A stretch of DNA of 64,000 nucleotides from Macrocybe gigantea (lineage: Eukaryota > Basidiomycota > Agaricomycetes > Agaricales > Callistosporiaceae): contig SJRY01000229.1 in the NCBI GenBank assembly GCA_011319805.1, forward strand, positions 496,001 through 560,000. Reading direction: 5' to 3'. A model generated the notes under the pieces. That model was not told where the DNA came from and did not search any database. It was given only the letters and a program-made list of their open reading frames with translations. Positions 1 through 12,348 of the stretch are shown in pieces. Both the position numbers and the translations under genes were made by a program. The number at the start of each line of letters is the position of its first letter. The stretch's first letter is position 1.

Positions 1-359
1 GACCGCAACATGGTGGTCCTGTGCCGAAGAGCAACTGGGGTCCCGACGATATTGTCGGAGATCACGTGTCATGAGCGTAACAGGATATACAGTTGTCGGA
101 CAAGGCGGCCCCTTGATGGCGCAGCGGAGAATTGTTAGTTCGTCAGCGCTGGGAGCGCTCAAGAACACGCGAATCTAGGCAAAGAAAGTGGAAGAGCGCT
201 GAAAAATGGGCCAGAAGACGTCGAACTCATCAATCAGAGGTCCGGATTCCGCGCCGGGCTAAGGCCGACATATTTTTATTTATTTTATTTTTTTTCTGCA
301 GCAACCATCGTCGTTCTCACTCTCAGCCTCGTCCCTCTCTCCCATCATTCCATCTCCTC
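1..359. other. 5' flank of the YTH gene, no gene seen
   Basis: No convincing coding region is visible. An E-box CACGTG lies at 63-68, and a T-rich tract at about 270-298 ends in ctgcag, which could be the 3' end of an intron in the 5' untranslated region of the YTH gene starting at 360. An open frame that runs in from upstream of the ATG begins only with a TTG and has no protein character. Confidence 0.5.
63..68. promoter_or_regulatory. CACGTG E-box
   Basis: Core bHLH (Cbf1/Pho4-type) site about 295 bp upstream of the YTH start codon. It is one of five such sites that lie outside coding exons in the window. Confidence 0.3.
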
Positions 360-3245
360 ATGTCCACTCAGCCCCCGCCTCCTCCCGTCCCTCCCTCACC
401 CCCGAGCTCAGGTGGCGTCCGCAGGCATCACACCATCTCTGCAGCATCGCGCAGCGCAAGGGCCGCCGCAAGAGATTCCATTTCTGAAGAAGCGCAAGAT
501 CAACCCCTTGGCGTTCACGATGAGATCGTGGATCAAGACTGGGTTGGCGGAGTCGGTGCAGTGGGCGAAAAGTCATCTTTGCATAGGCAAAGCTCTCTTC
601 CTACAAAGTACCATCGTGGTCAGTCTCCATTGTTCATGTTTCTCGCTGCTTGCGTCCTTTCTTAATTTCTGATGTGCTTGTTTCGATCTCTGATCTCACA
701 TGCACTTCTGTAATACGTATTTCATTTTCTCCTTGTCCCCGTATTCTAACGTTGTCTTCCGTACTTTCAGCCTTTCAAGGTGCCTCAAAAACGGGAAGCA
801 TGACTCCCAAGACTGTAAACAGTCTCGCTGCCATAGCTGGTCACGAGGGTGACGAAGAGCCCTGGAATATCCATGGTTACTCTGTTGAGGATGATGTGAG
901 TGTCTTCCTTCCAGTATGGTTGCCTTCTTCATGCCATTCTGCTATGACAGCATCCTCAAGGCGATCACTCTCAGCACCATCAATACATCGAGTCCCAGTC
1001 AAACAACTCTCCCCTTTCTCCCCATTTCGCGGCTGCTCCCCATGTCCCATCGCCTCCGCCTGCAGGCTCCGTCGTTAGGAGGCATGTGTCACTTACTCAC
1101 AACACAAGGAAAATGAATGCTGCTGGTCTCAAGCGTTCGGGCACCATCCAAGCTGGTATCCCTTCCCATGCTCAAAACACTCCGCCGCCGGAGACCACAG
1201 AAACAGTTGATGAAGACGAGTATGGATACGACGTCGATGACAATGGCACCTATGAGGATGAATATCTTGTGCAACAGCATCAAGCTCAAGGACAAACCCA
1301 GCAGTATTCTACCGGTTCTCTGGGACGTTCCTCCCCATGGTCTCCCGCCAATGAGTGGAGGTCCGCAGGCGGTTCCGGATTTCAGAACCAAAGCTCTGGA
1401 AATCAGAACATTGGCATCGACGATGTTCAGCGTGCATTCTCTTCTCTGGAGCTGACCAACAATGACAACAATACAAATTCGACCAACCAATTATTCCAGA
1501 CGTACCATGGTTATCATCCCGGCCAGAGTGTCCATCCTCCCCGATTCCAGCCGATTCAGCCACCTCCAGCCCAATCTCCAGGTATGCGCTCTAGCGGAAA
1601 CGGCAACGGGGGACCCAAGCTCTCCATGGGTGGCGACATGGAAGGTCGAAAGACTCCCCAGTCACAAGGTTCTTCTGGCTATGCGCATTCGCAGCAATCG
1701 TCGCGGGACGGCCACCATCAGTCATCAGGAGGCTCTTGGGACCAGAAAGACCGCATGCTGGGCAGTCGCAGCTCGAATCCGAATCTTCAGTATGGTTATC
1801 AGCGTGGTGGAAAGACAGGTTCGGGGTCTGGCATCCCTAGCGTTCCTCCAATTCCGCAGCAATATCTTCAGCAGCAGCAGACGAAGCTCAGCGGTGGCTT
1901 CACTCAGGTTGGAGGCCAACAGCAAGGAACCGATGAATCTTCCAACCAGACGCCGATGCAAAACCTTATAACCAGTCCGATCGATGTTCCCTCCCTTATC
2001 GTCGCCAAAGGTTACAACCCGACGACATTTGAAACTAAACCTCAGTTTGTACGTCACTATCTCTGTTGACCTGATCGGTAAGCGCCTAACGAAGCTCTTT
2101 CGGTCCTGCTAGGCACGATACTTTGTCATTAAGTCTTACACCGAGGATGATGTCCACAAATCGCTCAAGTACGAAATATGGAGCTCGACCGATCCTGGTA
2201 ATAAGCGGCTCGATAAAGCATTCAAGGAGATGGCCGGTAGAGGCCCTATCTATCTATTTTTTAGTGTTAACGCTAGGTTTGTCTTCGGCTGCTTCGTCCA
2301 TGATTAATAATAATAAAATGCTCATTTCTCCGCCTCCCAGTGGCCACTTCTGTGGCATGGCTGAAATGCTGACACCAGTACGTATGGACTATTACTGTTG
2401 CTATATCTTCTTTTGACATGTTCTTCCAGGTTGATTATACAAGAAGCAGCACCGTTTGGGCCTCAGACAAATGGAAAGGCGTCTTCAAAGTGCGGTGGAT
2501 CTTTGTGCGAGACATCCCCAATCTCAATCTTCGCCACATCAAATTGGTGTAAGTTATCTTCACGATGGAGACCCGGTCACCGCGTTGTCTTATTTCATCT
2601 CTTTAGCAACACCCAAGAGCGCAAACCAGTTACGAACTCGCGTGACACACAAGAACTACTTCCGGACGCAGGTCAGGAGATGTTGAGAATCTTCCACACA
2701 CATCCTGCTAGGACGTCCCTTCTTCAAGATTATGCATTCTACGAGGTGCGTATCGTCGCGTCCACTGAAAAGTGTTTCACGATCTTAGCTGTGGAGTTCA
2801 GTTGCAATCTCTTCAAAAGATACAACAAGGCACCTCGCCGTCTCATACCCCCGATCCGACCCAATCCCCGGGCTTGAACCAACAGAACCTGTTCGCGATG
2901 ACGAACAGCCCGAATATCTTGGGTTACCAGATGCCCCAAATCAATCCCATGATGCAGATGCAGATGGGTCTAGGGATGGGAATGGGCATGGGCATGGGCA
3001 ACCAGTTTGCCATGACACACCAGGCCCAGGCCATGCATCAGAGCGTCATGCGACATCCCAGCCCCACACCGCCTCAGTCCGGCCAAGGTTTGGGATGGGC
3101 ATGTCCGGTTTCTGATGGGAAGAAACTGAACGAAAACGCACAAGTTTTCGCATTTCGTCATTGGAACTCGCTCTTTATTTTTCATTTTTCTTGTTCAAGT
3201 TTCATGGATGAGACGTCTGCGATTGTACATTGGTTAAGTCGCTAG
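360..3245 (+). CDS. YTH-domain m6A reader protein (YTHDF-like)
   Basis: Predicted cytoplasmic reader that binds N6-methyladenosine in mRNA. The first about 490 residues are low-complexity (Pro-, Ser-, Gln-, Asn-rich). The YTH domain follows at about residues 495-640, starting [13 protein letters not shown] and containing [24 protein letters not shown] and [15 protein letters not shown]. The three Trp residues correspond to the aromatic cage of YTHDF proteins. The tail is Met/Gly/Gln-rich. I place introns at 619-770, 896-950, 2049-2112, 2277-2340, 2378-2429, 2549-2606 and 2746-2801, all GT-AG; the joins restore the YTH motifs in frame. The start is the ATG at 360. The C-terminus is doubtful: one missing base near 3088 would end the protein at GFGMGMSGF shortly after 3110 instead of running on to 3245 through poor-looking sequence. 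Confidence 0.88.
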
Positions 3246-3743
3246 CGTTTTTTTTTCGCCCGCTGACGATTGTATGTTTAGACCAATCTAGCGACTGCAC
3301 ATGCCGCCGTCGTTGTTTCCCTTTTCGTTCATCCTATGAGACATACATCATGCTTCCCATTTTTCGCTGTATGACGACTTCTTATTTTTTTTCTTTTTTC
3401 CTTTCATCTTGCCCTTCTCTTTCTCGCTTTAATTATCTCATCTTGTTATCGCCGTTGTGCCAGTTGCTCCTGACTTGTTCTTTTCTCTTCACCAATCCTT
3501 TCCTTCTCCATCTTCCCGACGCTTCTCTTAATGTGTATTGCATGCATATATAGCCGGACACGGGACAGTGATGGACGTGGACAATCCCTTCGCTACCTTG
3601 TACTTGTTCTGCGATCTACATCATATATAATACTTGTTTTCCTAGGCGGTTTGTTGCACTCTGAGCGTACCTACTCGTATTTGTGGTTGAACTGACGGGT
3701 GTATCTCGGCTTGCGACCTTCATCTGGTCTTCCAACTTGGTCA
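3246..3743. other. intergenic, pyrimidine-rich
   Basis: This stretch between the YTH and TilS genes is T/C-rich (long cttttt runs at about 3380-3500), as expected of a 3' untranslated region plus a fungal promoter. The 107-codon open frame here is an artefact of that composition. No gene is supported. Confidence 0.5.
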
Positions 3744-5728
3744 ATGAACAGAGCCTATAAGAAGGCTCTGAGTGTCTCAAAAGATGAATTCGGTCCCATG
3801 TTCCGTCGCTGCGTACCGACTAAAGGCTGGTCTCATACTATTGGTAGGGGCCGCCTCTTCATATTCACCAAGCACCAAAATGACTATCTTTTTTTTTAAT
3901 TGCGGAGAGCAGGCGTAGCAAATTCTGGGGGGCCGGACTCCACATGTCTCCTCTTCCTACTTCATCAATACCTTTCTGATCCAGAGATACGCCAACGCGA
4001 AGGCATGGAGCTACCCCAAAAGGTTGTGTCTCTCACCGTCGACCACGACCTCCAGCCTTCCTCAGCCGAGATGGCGGATCACTGTTCCAGAATCGCTCGA
4101 GCTATTGGCGCAGAACACGTCACGACAAAAATAACCTGGGGAGAGGATCTCTATCCGCCGCGGCCGCGGCCAGGCGCGTCCTTTGAAGAGATTGCGCGGT
4201 TGGGGAGGTATCATGCGCTGTTCGAGACCATGACGCAGACGGGGGCGGGCGTGTTGGCGTTTGGGCACCACGCGGACGACCAAGTGGAAACGTCGTTGAT
4301 GCGGTTAGGGAGAGGAACCACGGAGCTTGGAGCTGGCGGCATGTCACCGTGCAGACGGTGGGGTATGGGTTATGGATCTGAAGGTGACTTGGCATGGTCG
4401 GGGTATGAGGGCATGAACAGGTGGATTATTAGGCCACTGTTAGGTGTCGGCAAGGCAAGTACTTACTCTCGGCGTGCTCAGCGAATCTCTCATTTCGTCC
4501 TTTCGCATCTAGGATAGGATTCTTGCTACTTGTGAAGCCAACAATTTGGAGTATGTTACAGACGCGACAAATTTTCAGCCACATGTTACCCTGAGAAACG
4601 CTATTCGTTACATGATTACGTCGCAGAAGACCGCCAGTGAAGTTCAAGTATGTATGTCTGACATCCCAGGGAAAAGATTGACCTTGCCTGATGCATGTCT
4701 TTAGGAGGAGCATCCCCAAATCCCAAGCAAGATAGTACAAGAACTGCAGAACATAGAGCATGAGGTATCGTCCACGAGAAAGGTGCAGATCGACCTCAAA
4801 TCGGGTCTAGAACAGCTCCGAAGCGCTATTGGCGAATTGGCCGTAAAAGCTGAGGACGCTGACAATCAAGGTGAGAAAAATTGAAATCAGTGCCCTGCCA
4901 AAAATCCAGTTCTGAACGACCCATGCAGCTGACAGCTATTTCCGTCGATCCACATTACCATCACCACCAGGCACCTTGCTGTTGTCTTCTCAGGCCTTGT
5001 CCCAAATCACTGATGGGGTGGTCCGGAGGGCTCTTGTGCTACGAATTCTACGATTTGTCTCCTTCCATCCATGGGGCTCCCTTCGCGCTCAGGGTCATCG
5101 GCGTTCTGAGAGCATAGACCAGATGATTCGGAAGCTCTGGGACCCAGACCCATTTCTATCGAACACCAAGACGTTCTCTGCAGGTGGCGGGGTCGTCTGG
5201 ATTCCTGTGGTCGTCAGAAAAGGTGTGATCAAGATACCAGACACGACCGAGAAATATTCTGTGGAAAGGAACGATTCTGTCGGATGGCTAGCTTCCAGGC
5301 AACCTCCACCTAGCCAAACGAAGCTGGCGGAACGGAGAATTCACAATACTCTGCATATCGATCTTACGACGAAGCTGGCTGTGGCTTTAGCAGAGTGGTC
5401 AAGAAGCGGCTCTCCGTGTCTGAGCGTCCTGTATGACTGCAGGTTTCTGATACGTTTCGACCTCCAAAACATGCCTCATGAGCTCAGAAATCAGTTGACA
5501 TCTCATACCGAAGGGACAGTTGTCTCTGTAATGCCAAATACCCGATGGTACTGGCCAAAAATCATTTGGGACTCAGACGCCCACCGCATTGTGCTCCATT
5601 CTGCGATCAACGATGATAGCACATTCGCCCATCCAGCAAGAGGACTTGAATCATGGAAGACCAAGGTTGACCTCATTTCCTCGTCTTGGATACATGTCGA
5701 ATGGATCAGACCCATGGATTCCAAGTAG
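3744..5728 (+). CDS. tRNA(Ile)-lysidine synthetase, TilS family
   Basis: TilS enzymes use ATP to attach lysine to C34 of the CAU-anticodon tRNA-Ile; in fungi the product would be expected to act in mitochondria. The PP-loop ATP-binding motif SGGPDS occurs near residue 40, followed by a SLTVDHDLQPSS-like strand and a GHHADDQVET motif, all typical of the N-type ATP pyrophosphatase domain. The C-terminal half is a diverged, fungal-length extension. Five exons (3744-3843, 3913-4454, 4513-4647, 4705-4870, 4929-5728) sum to 1743 nt, a 580-residue protein with no internal stop. Intron 2 (4455-4512) begins GCAAGT and is a GC-AG intron. I start at the ATG at 3744; a longer in-frame start is only a GTG. 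Confidence 0.85.
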
Positions 5729-6762
5729 AGCGCGTTGGGTCACAGGCCTTTCAACCTGCTTTCTCGCCATCTCGAACTGTGATTGATGTGGTTAATACAC
5801 CAACCATATCTACAATGCCCGAATTCATGGCTCTGTATCTGCGTAGAGCCGTCTTGCGCGACTGTCCCTCGCATATATTTACAGTATACACTCTGGTGAG
5901 GTCCAATTCGCTTGACTGAGACATACATATTTATATAATGGGACTGGATTTCCAGTTCAGAGTTCCTTCCTGTATGCGCGTTTCTTTCTGCGTCCGCATT
6001 AGTGACGACGCTGAAGTTATTCCTCGCGTCAGCTATGTCGCATATCAGACGGGAAATACAAATCTGTTCACCGTCCAATGCGATCTGCATTCTCAGGATC
6101 GTGAACTCATGATAATTCAAACGTCTCCATACGTGCAGGATTGGCCATGACTCTCTTCTGTGGGTACGTACGGGGAAGTAGAAAGGGCTGCAATAACTAG
6201 ATACTTGCCATTCAGCGAACAAACAACTTCTATTAGCAACCGATGTGTCATTTTAGATGGGGAGGAGTTGGTCTTATGGACAGGCTGCATGACCCAGCCC
6301 TTGCCCCTGGCAAATTTCAGAGCATAGTGGAGACATCATGAACCGTAGAGGTCCATATTTCCGCAAAGGAGTCAAAATCAAATCACGAATTCCCCTGCAA
6401 AAGTCATGACGCCGCTTGCTAACTGGGAAGGGACTTTCCCTGGTCAAAGACTCCTCATACGTTATCGCAGTCTCGTCATCCAAGGCGGGTATATTGAACA
6501 AGACCCAACATTGACTATTTTATTGGGTTGTCTGTCATGATACATTCAATGGCCATATCGTTCAGCATCATTCGGTTCCAATTTTGTCCCTTCTTCCAAC
6601 GGCATCACCTGCATCAAACCACGGATGATATCTCGATTTCGACTCCATAGAGTCAAGGAGTTGTTGACCTCATACAGACCATACATCGTGAGTAGTGCAT
6701 CGGATTGCTAAATAGAAATACTCTTTGAATACAATTATCTGCTAAAGGCTGTCCTATAACTG
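5729..6762. other. about 1 kb between convergent genes, no gene supported
   Basis: This lies between the 3' ends of the TilS gene (+) and the hydrolase gene (-). A 160-codon minus-strand frame (5740-6222) and a 75-codon one (6274-6501) are present, but neither has recognisable domains, splice logic or composition like the neighbouring exons. It probably holds two 3' untranslated regions. Confidence 0.4.
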
Positions 6763-8066
6763 TCATGCTTCCCGTATGTTATCAACAAACCTGTTGATGA
6801 CTTCGTGCCAGACGTCGACATTAAAGTATTCGTACCAATGGTGGCCGAATGCTAATGTAGGTAACTGACCAGGCTGATCACCCCGTTCTACAAACTGCGC
6901 CGCAGGTATTCGTTCCAATATGTCCTTTCGGTATGAACATCAGCAGCTCAGAGGCTGAAAGGGTGACGGATAAAGCGCTCACTTGGCTGAATCGGAATGG
7001 AATGACTTGGTCGAGCTCACCATGAATCACCATAACCTTGATTTCTGATGTAATGTGGACCAGCAGATCTTTGAAATCGAATTTACGGAGCTGATGAGGT
7101 GTCATGGATCTGAGGACTTTCGACAAGCACGGAAAGGATGGCTCACTGCAGAGGCTTGCTTTGCTAGAAAGGTAAACGTAGTCAGCGACGGTTCTCAAAT
7201 ATTGTAAGCCATGCAGCCTACTAATGACATGACCGGGTCTGTTGCTGTGTACCTATTAAACGAGGTTCCAATGTAATAGATCTACTTGTGCTTACTTGAT
7301 GCTTGTGAGAAAATGCCCCAAGATTGCTTTGAAACGGTCAGGATTTCTTTGAATCCATTCCGGATCCAGAATCGTAGCTACCACCTTCGTGGCGATTGTT
7401 TGCCTCTCAGGCAGCGACATTGGCTTGTCTGGGGCAGCTGGGGAATAATTTAAACCGACATTCTCGTCGATAACTGAGCGAGTCGATATGAGCAGAACAT
7501 GGGTGATTTGGAATGGAAGAGGCGTCGGCTTGATCTTGTGGTAGGGAAGAACAAGCACTTGCTGTGCTATAACGCCTGTCGCGTATTTCATCAATAGGTA
7601 GCTGCCAACCGTTTGAGTTTGAAGCTCTGCCACTCACCTCCCATGGAATATCCGCAGATCGCTATCTGCTTCCACCCTAGATGTTTTAGAAGGAATGCCA
7701 AGTCGCGCGCCATCAATTCGATTGTCAGTTCTTCATTTCCAGCTAATTTGGAGTTCCCCATTCCCCTGTTCCCTTGCATTGAGCAGGGAAAACGGTCTTT
7801 CACGATCTGAACGGGGTTGTGCCTACCTGTGATCATAAAGTAGCACTGACCATTGTCATTAGCGACAAAAATTTGTCGTCAGTAGACGAAGTACCAGGAC
7901 GTGTTCCAGCAAGGCTCTGGGCGAGAGCATCCCAGTCATTGCGCAGAAGGCTCATGCCGCATATGAATACGATAGGGACACGCTGCCCAATGGGAAGAGA
8001 CCCTAAAATCTCGTACGCTATCTGCGCACCGTCTGGTAGTATCAGTGTAGAATGTCCAGGGGCCAT
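6763..8066 (-). CDS. alpha/beta-hydrolase fold protein
   Basis: Serine-hydrolase-fold protein of unknown substrate. After splicing the chain shows LPDGAQIAYE, the strand VFICGM, LLYDHRGMGNS, the nucleophile elbow GYSMGG, the acid loop HGELDQVIPF and a His region AFGHHWYEYF, so the full Ser-Asp-His set can be assigned. Exons on the minus strand: 8066-7895, a 19-nt exon 7845-7827, 7765-7638, 7575-7296, a short exon near 7250-7210, then an exon ending at a GTGAGC donor near 6980 and a last exon to the TGA at 6763. The short exon near 7230 needs a weak GTCATT donor to stay in frame and is the least certain part. Similar fungal proteins are annotated as lipase/esterase-like hydrolases; I do not assign a reaction. 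Confidence 0.8.
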
Positions 8067-8421
8067 GGCTAGAATAAGGCTGTGCGGCTCATAAGGCTGG
8101 GTCCAGTCATGACGGGTGCTTTAAATCCTTCTCCTGGATAGGTTATCTATAATGACGGGGACGAGTCAAAGAAAATTTGTCAATGTGCCGATATGTGCAC
8201 GTTATTTGGCCATAAATCTCAAGTCGGAGAGCACCCGTGAAGTGAAGTATTGCATCCGCGTAACGCGGCTGCAATAGCGAAGCCACGTGTACTTATTTCG
8301 GTAAAGCTGGATAGCGTCTTTAATTTCTCCGCGGCTCTCTCGAGTCTTGGATCATCATTTGAAGGTCAATCGGGAGCAATTCATAGAGTCCATCAGTGCC
8401 ATTCAGGATCAAAATGTACTA
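8067..8421. other. intergenic, upstream of hydrolase gene
   Basis: Promoter-sized gap between the hydrolase start (minus strand) and the end of the Srp40 gene. It carries one CACGTG E-box at 8284-8289. No coding region is seen. Confidence 0.5.
8284..8289. promoter_or_regulatory. CACGTG E-box
   Basis: Lies 218 bp upstream of the hydrolase start on the minus strand, in the gap behind the Srp40 stop codon. Confidence 0.3.
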
Positions 8422-9911
8422 TCAAGTGAACTTGAAACTGTGGCTCTGCAACTGGTTGCGTATGTCATGATCAAAATTCAGTTGTAGCCCGCACGCAGGA
8501 AGTGACTCACAGAGATCTCCCCACCTCGATAACTCCCCCTCTTCTTTTTGTTTTTCTCTTTGCGAAAACCAGCACCTCTGGTGACGATGAGGTCCTGGTG
8601 GGCTTTCTGGCCATAGTCGTTGTTGGGGCCACTCTGATGAGTAGAGATTAATCTAAGACCTGTATCAAGCGTGACGGCCGCTCACCTTGGCTTCGTATCG
8701 GTTATCCTGAAGGAAATCGGATGCAATCTGATCGGCTTTTATTCTCTGGAAGCGGGCGTTTGTCTTCCTGGCCGTCTTATCGGGCTGGGCTTTGATGCGA
8801 CCGGTTGACTGCGGGCCCGGCTTCATTTCTTCTACGGTCTCGGTCGTGGCTGTAGTGACAGCTGTTCCGGCTTCATCTGTTCTACGTTTTTTCGTGGCTT
8901 TGACCTCGTCTTGGATTTTGGTTTTGGGGCGGCTCTCTTTGTCAGCCGACTCTGCCTTGGACTGAGATTTACTCTTTTTGGCCGCTTTCTTCTGTGACTT
9001 TGGATTGGAGTCTGACTCGGAGGAACTAGAGTCGGATGAGGAATCTTCAGATTGTTCTTCACTGTCGCTGGAGTCATCATCTGAACCGGAGTCGGAATCC
9101 GACGAGCTCTCCTCAGAGGCGTCTTTAGCATCGGAATCTCCGGATGTCAGGGTCGGACTGGAGGCTTTATGGTCCTTCTTGGGAGATTTGGCTGGTTCAG
9201 GCTTGACGGCATTTTTAGATCCCACTTTTGAGTTTTTGGCCTTGGATTTTACTTCCCGAGAAAATGGAGGAGTTGGAACATCGTGGTTTCAGCGATGAGA
9301 TCAAGGGTAACATACCAGAGTCCGATTCAGAATCGGAAGAGTCAGAGTCAGAACTAGAATCATCAGAGGATGATGAATCTAAGAGACAGCAACGGTTCAG
9401 TATATGTGAATTTCGGGCGCATAGCTAAAGGAATACCTGAGGACGAAGCACTCGAAGCGACAGCCTTTTGCTTTAGCGCGGCAGCAGTTTTCGCGTCCTT
9501 TTGCATGCCCTTGACAGGCTTTTTGGATGATTCAACGTCAGAGTTCGATTCCTTGTCGCTAGAATCTTCACTCGAGTCTGAGTCGGAAGAGGAGGAGTCT
9601 CTACATCCAATAAGCTAACGTTCCGTGTCAGGCAAGAATGAGTACGCACGAGTCGGAGGTATCGTCCTCCTTGGGCTTGGCTTGTAATGCCTTCCATTCC
9701 TTGATTATTTCGTCTAATTGCGGTCCGTCTAGTGTCAGATCATCTTTGAGGACAACGATGTCTTTTGTGGCTTTTTTGAGGGCCTGCGCTGCCTTGGTAT
9801 GTGATCGTTTGAGGAGAAAAGAATAAATTAAGGTATAAGTCGCTGTCAAAGCAGAGTCAGATGCGCATTGAGCACGACGCCATGAGCCGTACCAGCCAGA
9901 TTTCCATCCAT
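8422..9911 (-). CDS. SRP40: Srp40/NOLC1-type nucleolar phosphoprotein
   Basis: Homolog of yeast Srp40 and animal NOPP140/NOLC1, nucleolar chaperones of box H/ACA and C/D snoRNPs. The N-terminus (TLIYSFLLKRSHTKAAQAL) fits the LisH-like helix of the family. The middle is made of acidic Ser/Asp/Glu tracts alternating with Lys/Ala/Pro-rich blocks, probable CK2 substrates. The C-terminal SRP40 domain follows (RIKADQIASDFLQDNRYEAK, then SGPNNDYGQKAHQDL and GAGFRKEKNKKKRGSYRGG) and ends SHSFKFT. The first exon is 9911-9893 (MDGNLA) followed by a 50-nt intron 9892-9843. The last exon is only 30 nt (8422-8451) and supplies the conserved FKF end; the intron before it is 8452-8510. Confidence 0.88.
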
Positions 9912-10040
9912 TAAAGGCGGTATAAGACGGGCGAGTGTTTCTTGCGTCAAGAATTTAGAAAACACCAAAAACGCGTCTCAACGATCGGCTAGTAAAGGTA
10001 AGAGTATCCCACGCTCTTGTCTTCCTTGTCGTCGACAACG
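9912..10040. promoter_or_regulatory. compact divergent promoter SRP40/RIB4
   Basis: Only 129 bp separate the start codons of the two divergently transcribed genes, so both core promoters must lie here or overlap. No specific site was recognised. Confidence 0.5.
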
Positions 10041-10720
<680 letters not shown>

Positions 10721-10867
10721 AAAATGGACAGTACTGTACTTGTATCGAGTAGGACAATTGATGTTATGTAGCCTACGCGAAGCTTGAGGCACGTCCCGCT
10801 TGGCTCATGCTCCGATCATCCAGTTTTAACCTCTTTCTCCACCAACAACACCTCTTTTCATTCCGAG

Positions 10868-12057
10868 ATGAAGAAAAAGGTGAATCAGTGTGCAGCAGCC
10901 AGCATATCGAGCAGATGCGCAATAACTTGACCACCAGGTCCTTCTCATGGGCGCCTCTGGCAGCGGAAAGACCTCGATGCGTTCCCTCATTTTGTGCGCT
11001 TCTCCAGTCTCGCAGCTTCTTTCATTTACACGCACTCTCCTAGCTCAAATAACCCCGCATCCATGACAGCCCGTCTCGGCGCCACTATCGACGTCGAGCA
11101 GAACCATGTGCGCTTTCTGGGCGACCTGATCCTCAACCTATGGGACTGCGGAGGCCAAGACTCTTTCATGGACTCTTACCTCACAACTCAGCGTCCCACC
11201 ATCTTCCAGCACGTCGGCGTCATGATATACGTGTTCGACGTCGAAACGCGCGGCATGAGCAAGGACCTTGAGTACTACCGAGATTGTCTCGAGGGCCTCA
11301 GACAGTTCAGCCCGGATGCGGCAGTGTTCCTGCTGGTGCACAAGATGGACCTCGTCAGGGAGCCAAAGAGCGTCGTTTTCGAGAAGAAGAAGAAGGAGCT
11401 GCAGGAAGCCAGCGGGGATGTGCCCATCACCGTCTTTGGCACAAGTATATATGACGAAAGTCTCTACAAGGTTGAGTTTCTTTCCTTCTTCCGCGCTTCC
11501 TTCCCCGCCGTCTGACGGACGCTTCTCTAGGCTTGGTCCGACATAGTGCACACCCTGATCCCCAACGCTGCCGTCCTTTCCAAACATCTCACGACCTTCG
11601 CAGAAGCCTGCAGTGCCACCGAGGTCATCCTCTTTGAACGAACCACCTTCCTCGTCATCGCCACATCGTCCACAAACTCGCCACACTCATCAAAGTCCTC
11701 GCCTGTCGCCGAAGACGCACAGGACGGGTACGACATCCACCAGCTCAATCCAACACGCTACGAACGCACCTCCGAGTTGATCAAGGCGTTCAAGCATTCG
11801 TGTTCTCGCGTCCGCGAAGAGTTTCATTCCCTGGAGATGGAGCTGTATGATTTCACGGCGGTTCTGGATGAAATGACACGCAACACCTACGTTTTAATCA
11901 TTGTCCACGATCCCACAATAGGTAAGCGTGGCGCCAGCGATCGTATCTGGCCGCTCTTTTCTCAACAACTCCGCCAGAAACGGCCGCCTTGAAACTGAAC
12001 GTCAAAATAGCTCGCAAAAAGTTCGAGGAACTCCAAAGCGACAGCCTGCTCTCATGA
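10868..12057 (+). CDS. GTR1: Rag-family GTPase, RagA/Gtr1 type
   Basis: Small GTPase subunit of the Rag heterodimer that signals amino-acid sufficiency to TORC1 at the vacuole. Motifs: P-loop LLMGASGSGKTS near residue 5, switch I RLGATIDVE, WDCGGQD, HKMDL in place of NKxD, then the C-terminal roadblock-like half ending ELQSDSLLS. The RLGATIDVE signature marks the RagA/Gtr1 rather than RagC/Gtr2 side. Exons: 10868-10879 (12 nt, MKKK), 10938-10993, 11044-11470, 11531-11921, 11978-12057; the total of 966 nt gives 321 residues with no stop. All introns are 50-60 nt GT-AG. The very short first exon is easily missed by gene finders. Confidence 0.93.
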
Positions 12058-12348
12058 TCATCTTTCCATCTCCACAATATTTCACATACTCCATCTCAAT
12101 ATTATATTGACCCGTGAATAATCTTAGGCATTTCACCTCCTGCAGAGACCGTCGATTCCGGCTTTGGTCTTTCACCACTATTTATTCCTTGACTTATATT
12201 GGCTTTAATGAAAGAACAATCGTTGAAATGTTTCATTGTCAGTATGTTATTAGGGTAACCGTATTTCCATGTGCAATATAAGCGTTTTAAGGTATTCACA
12301 ATACTTGACGTCCAGAGGTCGATCGAATATGTGTAAAGGCGCTCACGC

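Noticed and set aside
5740..6222. 160-codon minus-strand open frame
   Set aside because: No domain, no convincing splice partners, and composition unlike neighbouring exons; it is probably 3' untranslated sequence of the convergent genes.
8978..9618. Plus-strand Ser/Glu-rich open frames opposite SRP40
   Set aside because: They are the complement of the Ser/Asp/Glu repeats of SRP40, whose minus-strand exons and conserved C-terminus are clear.
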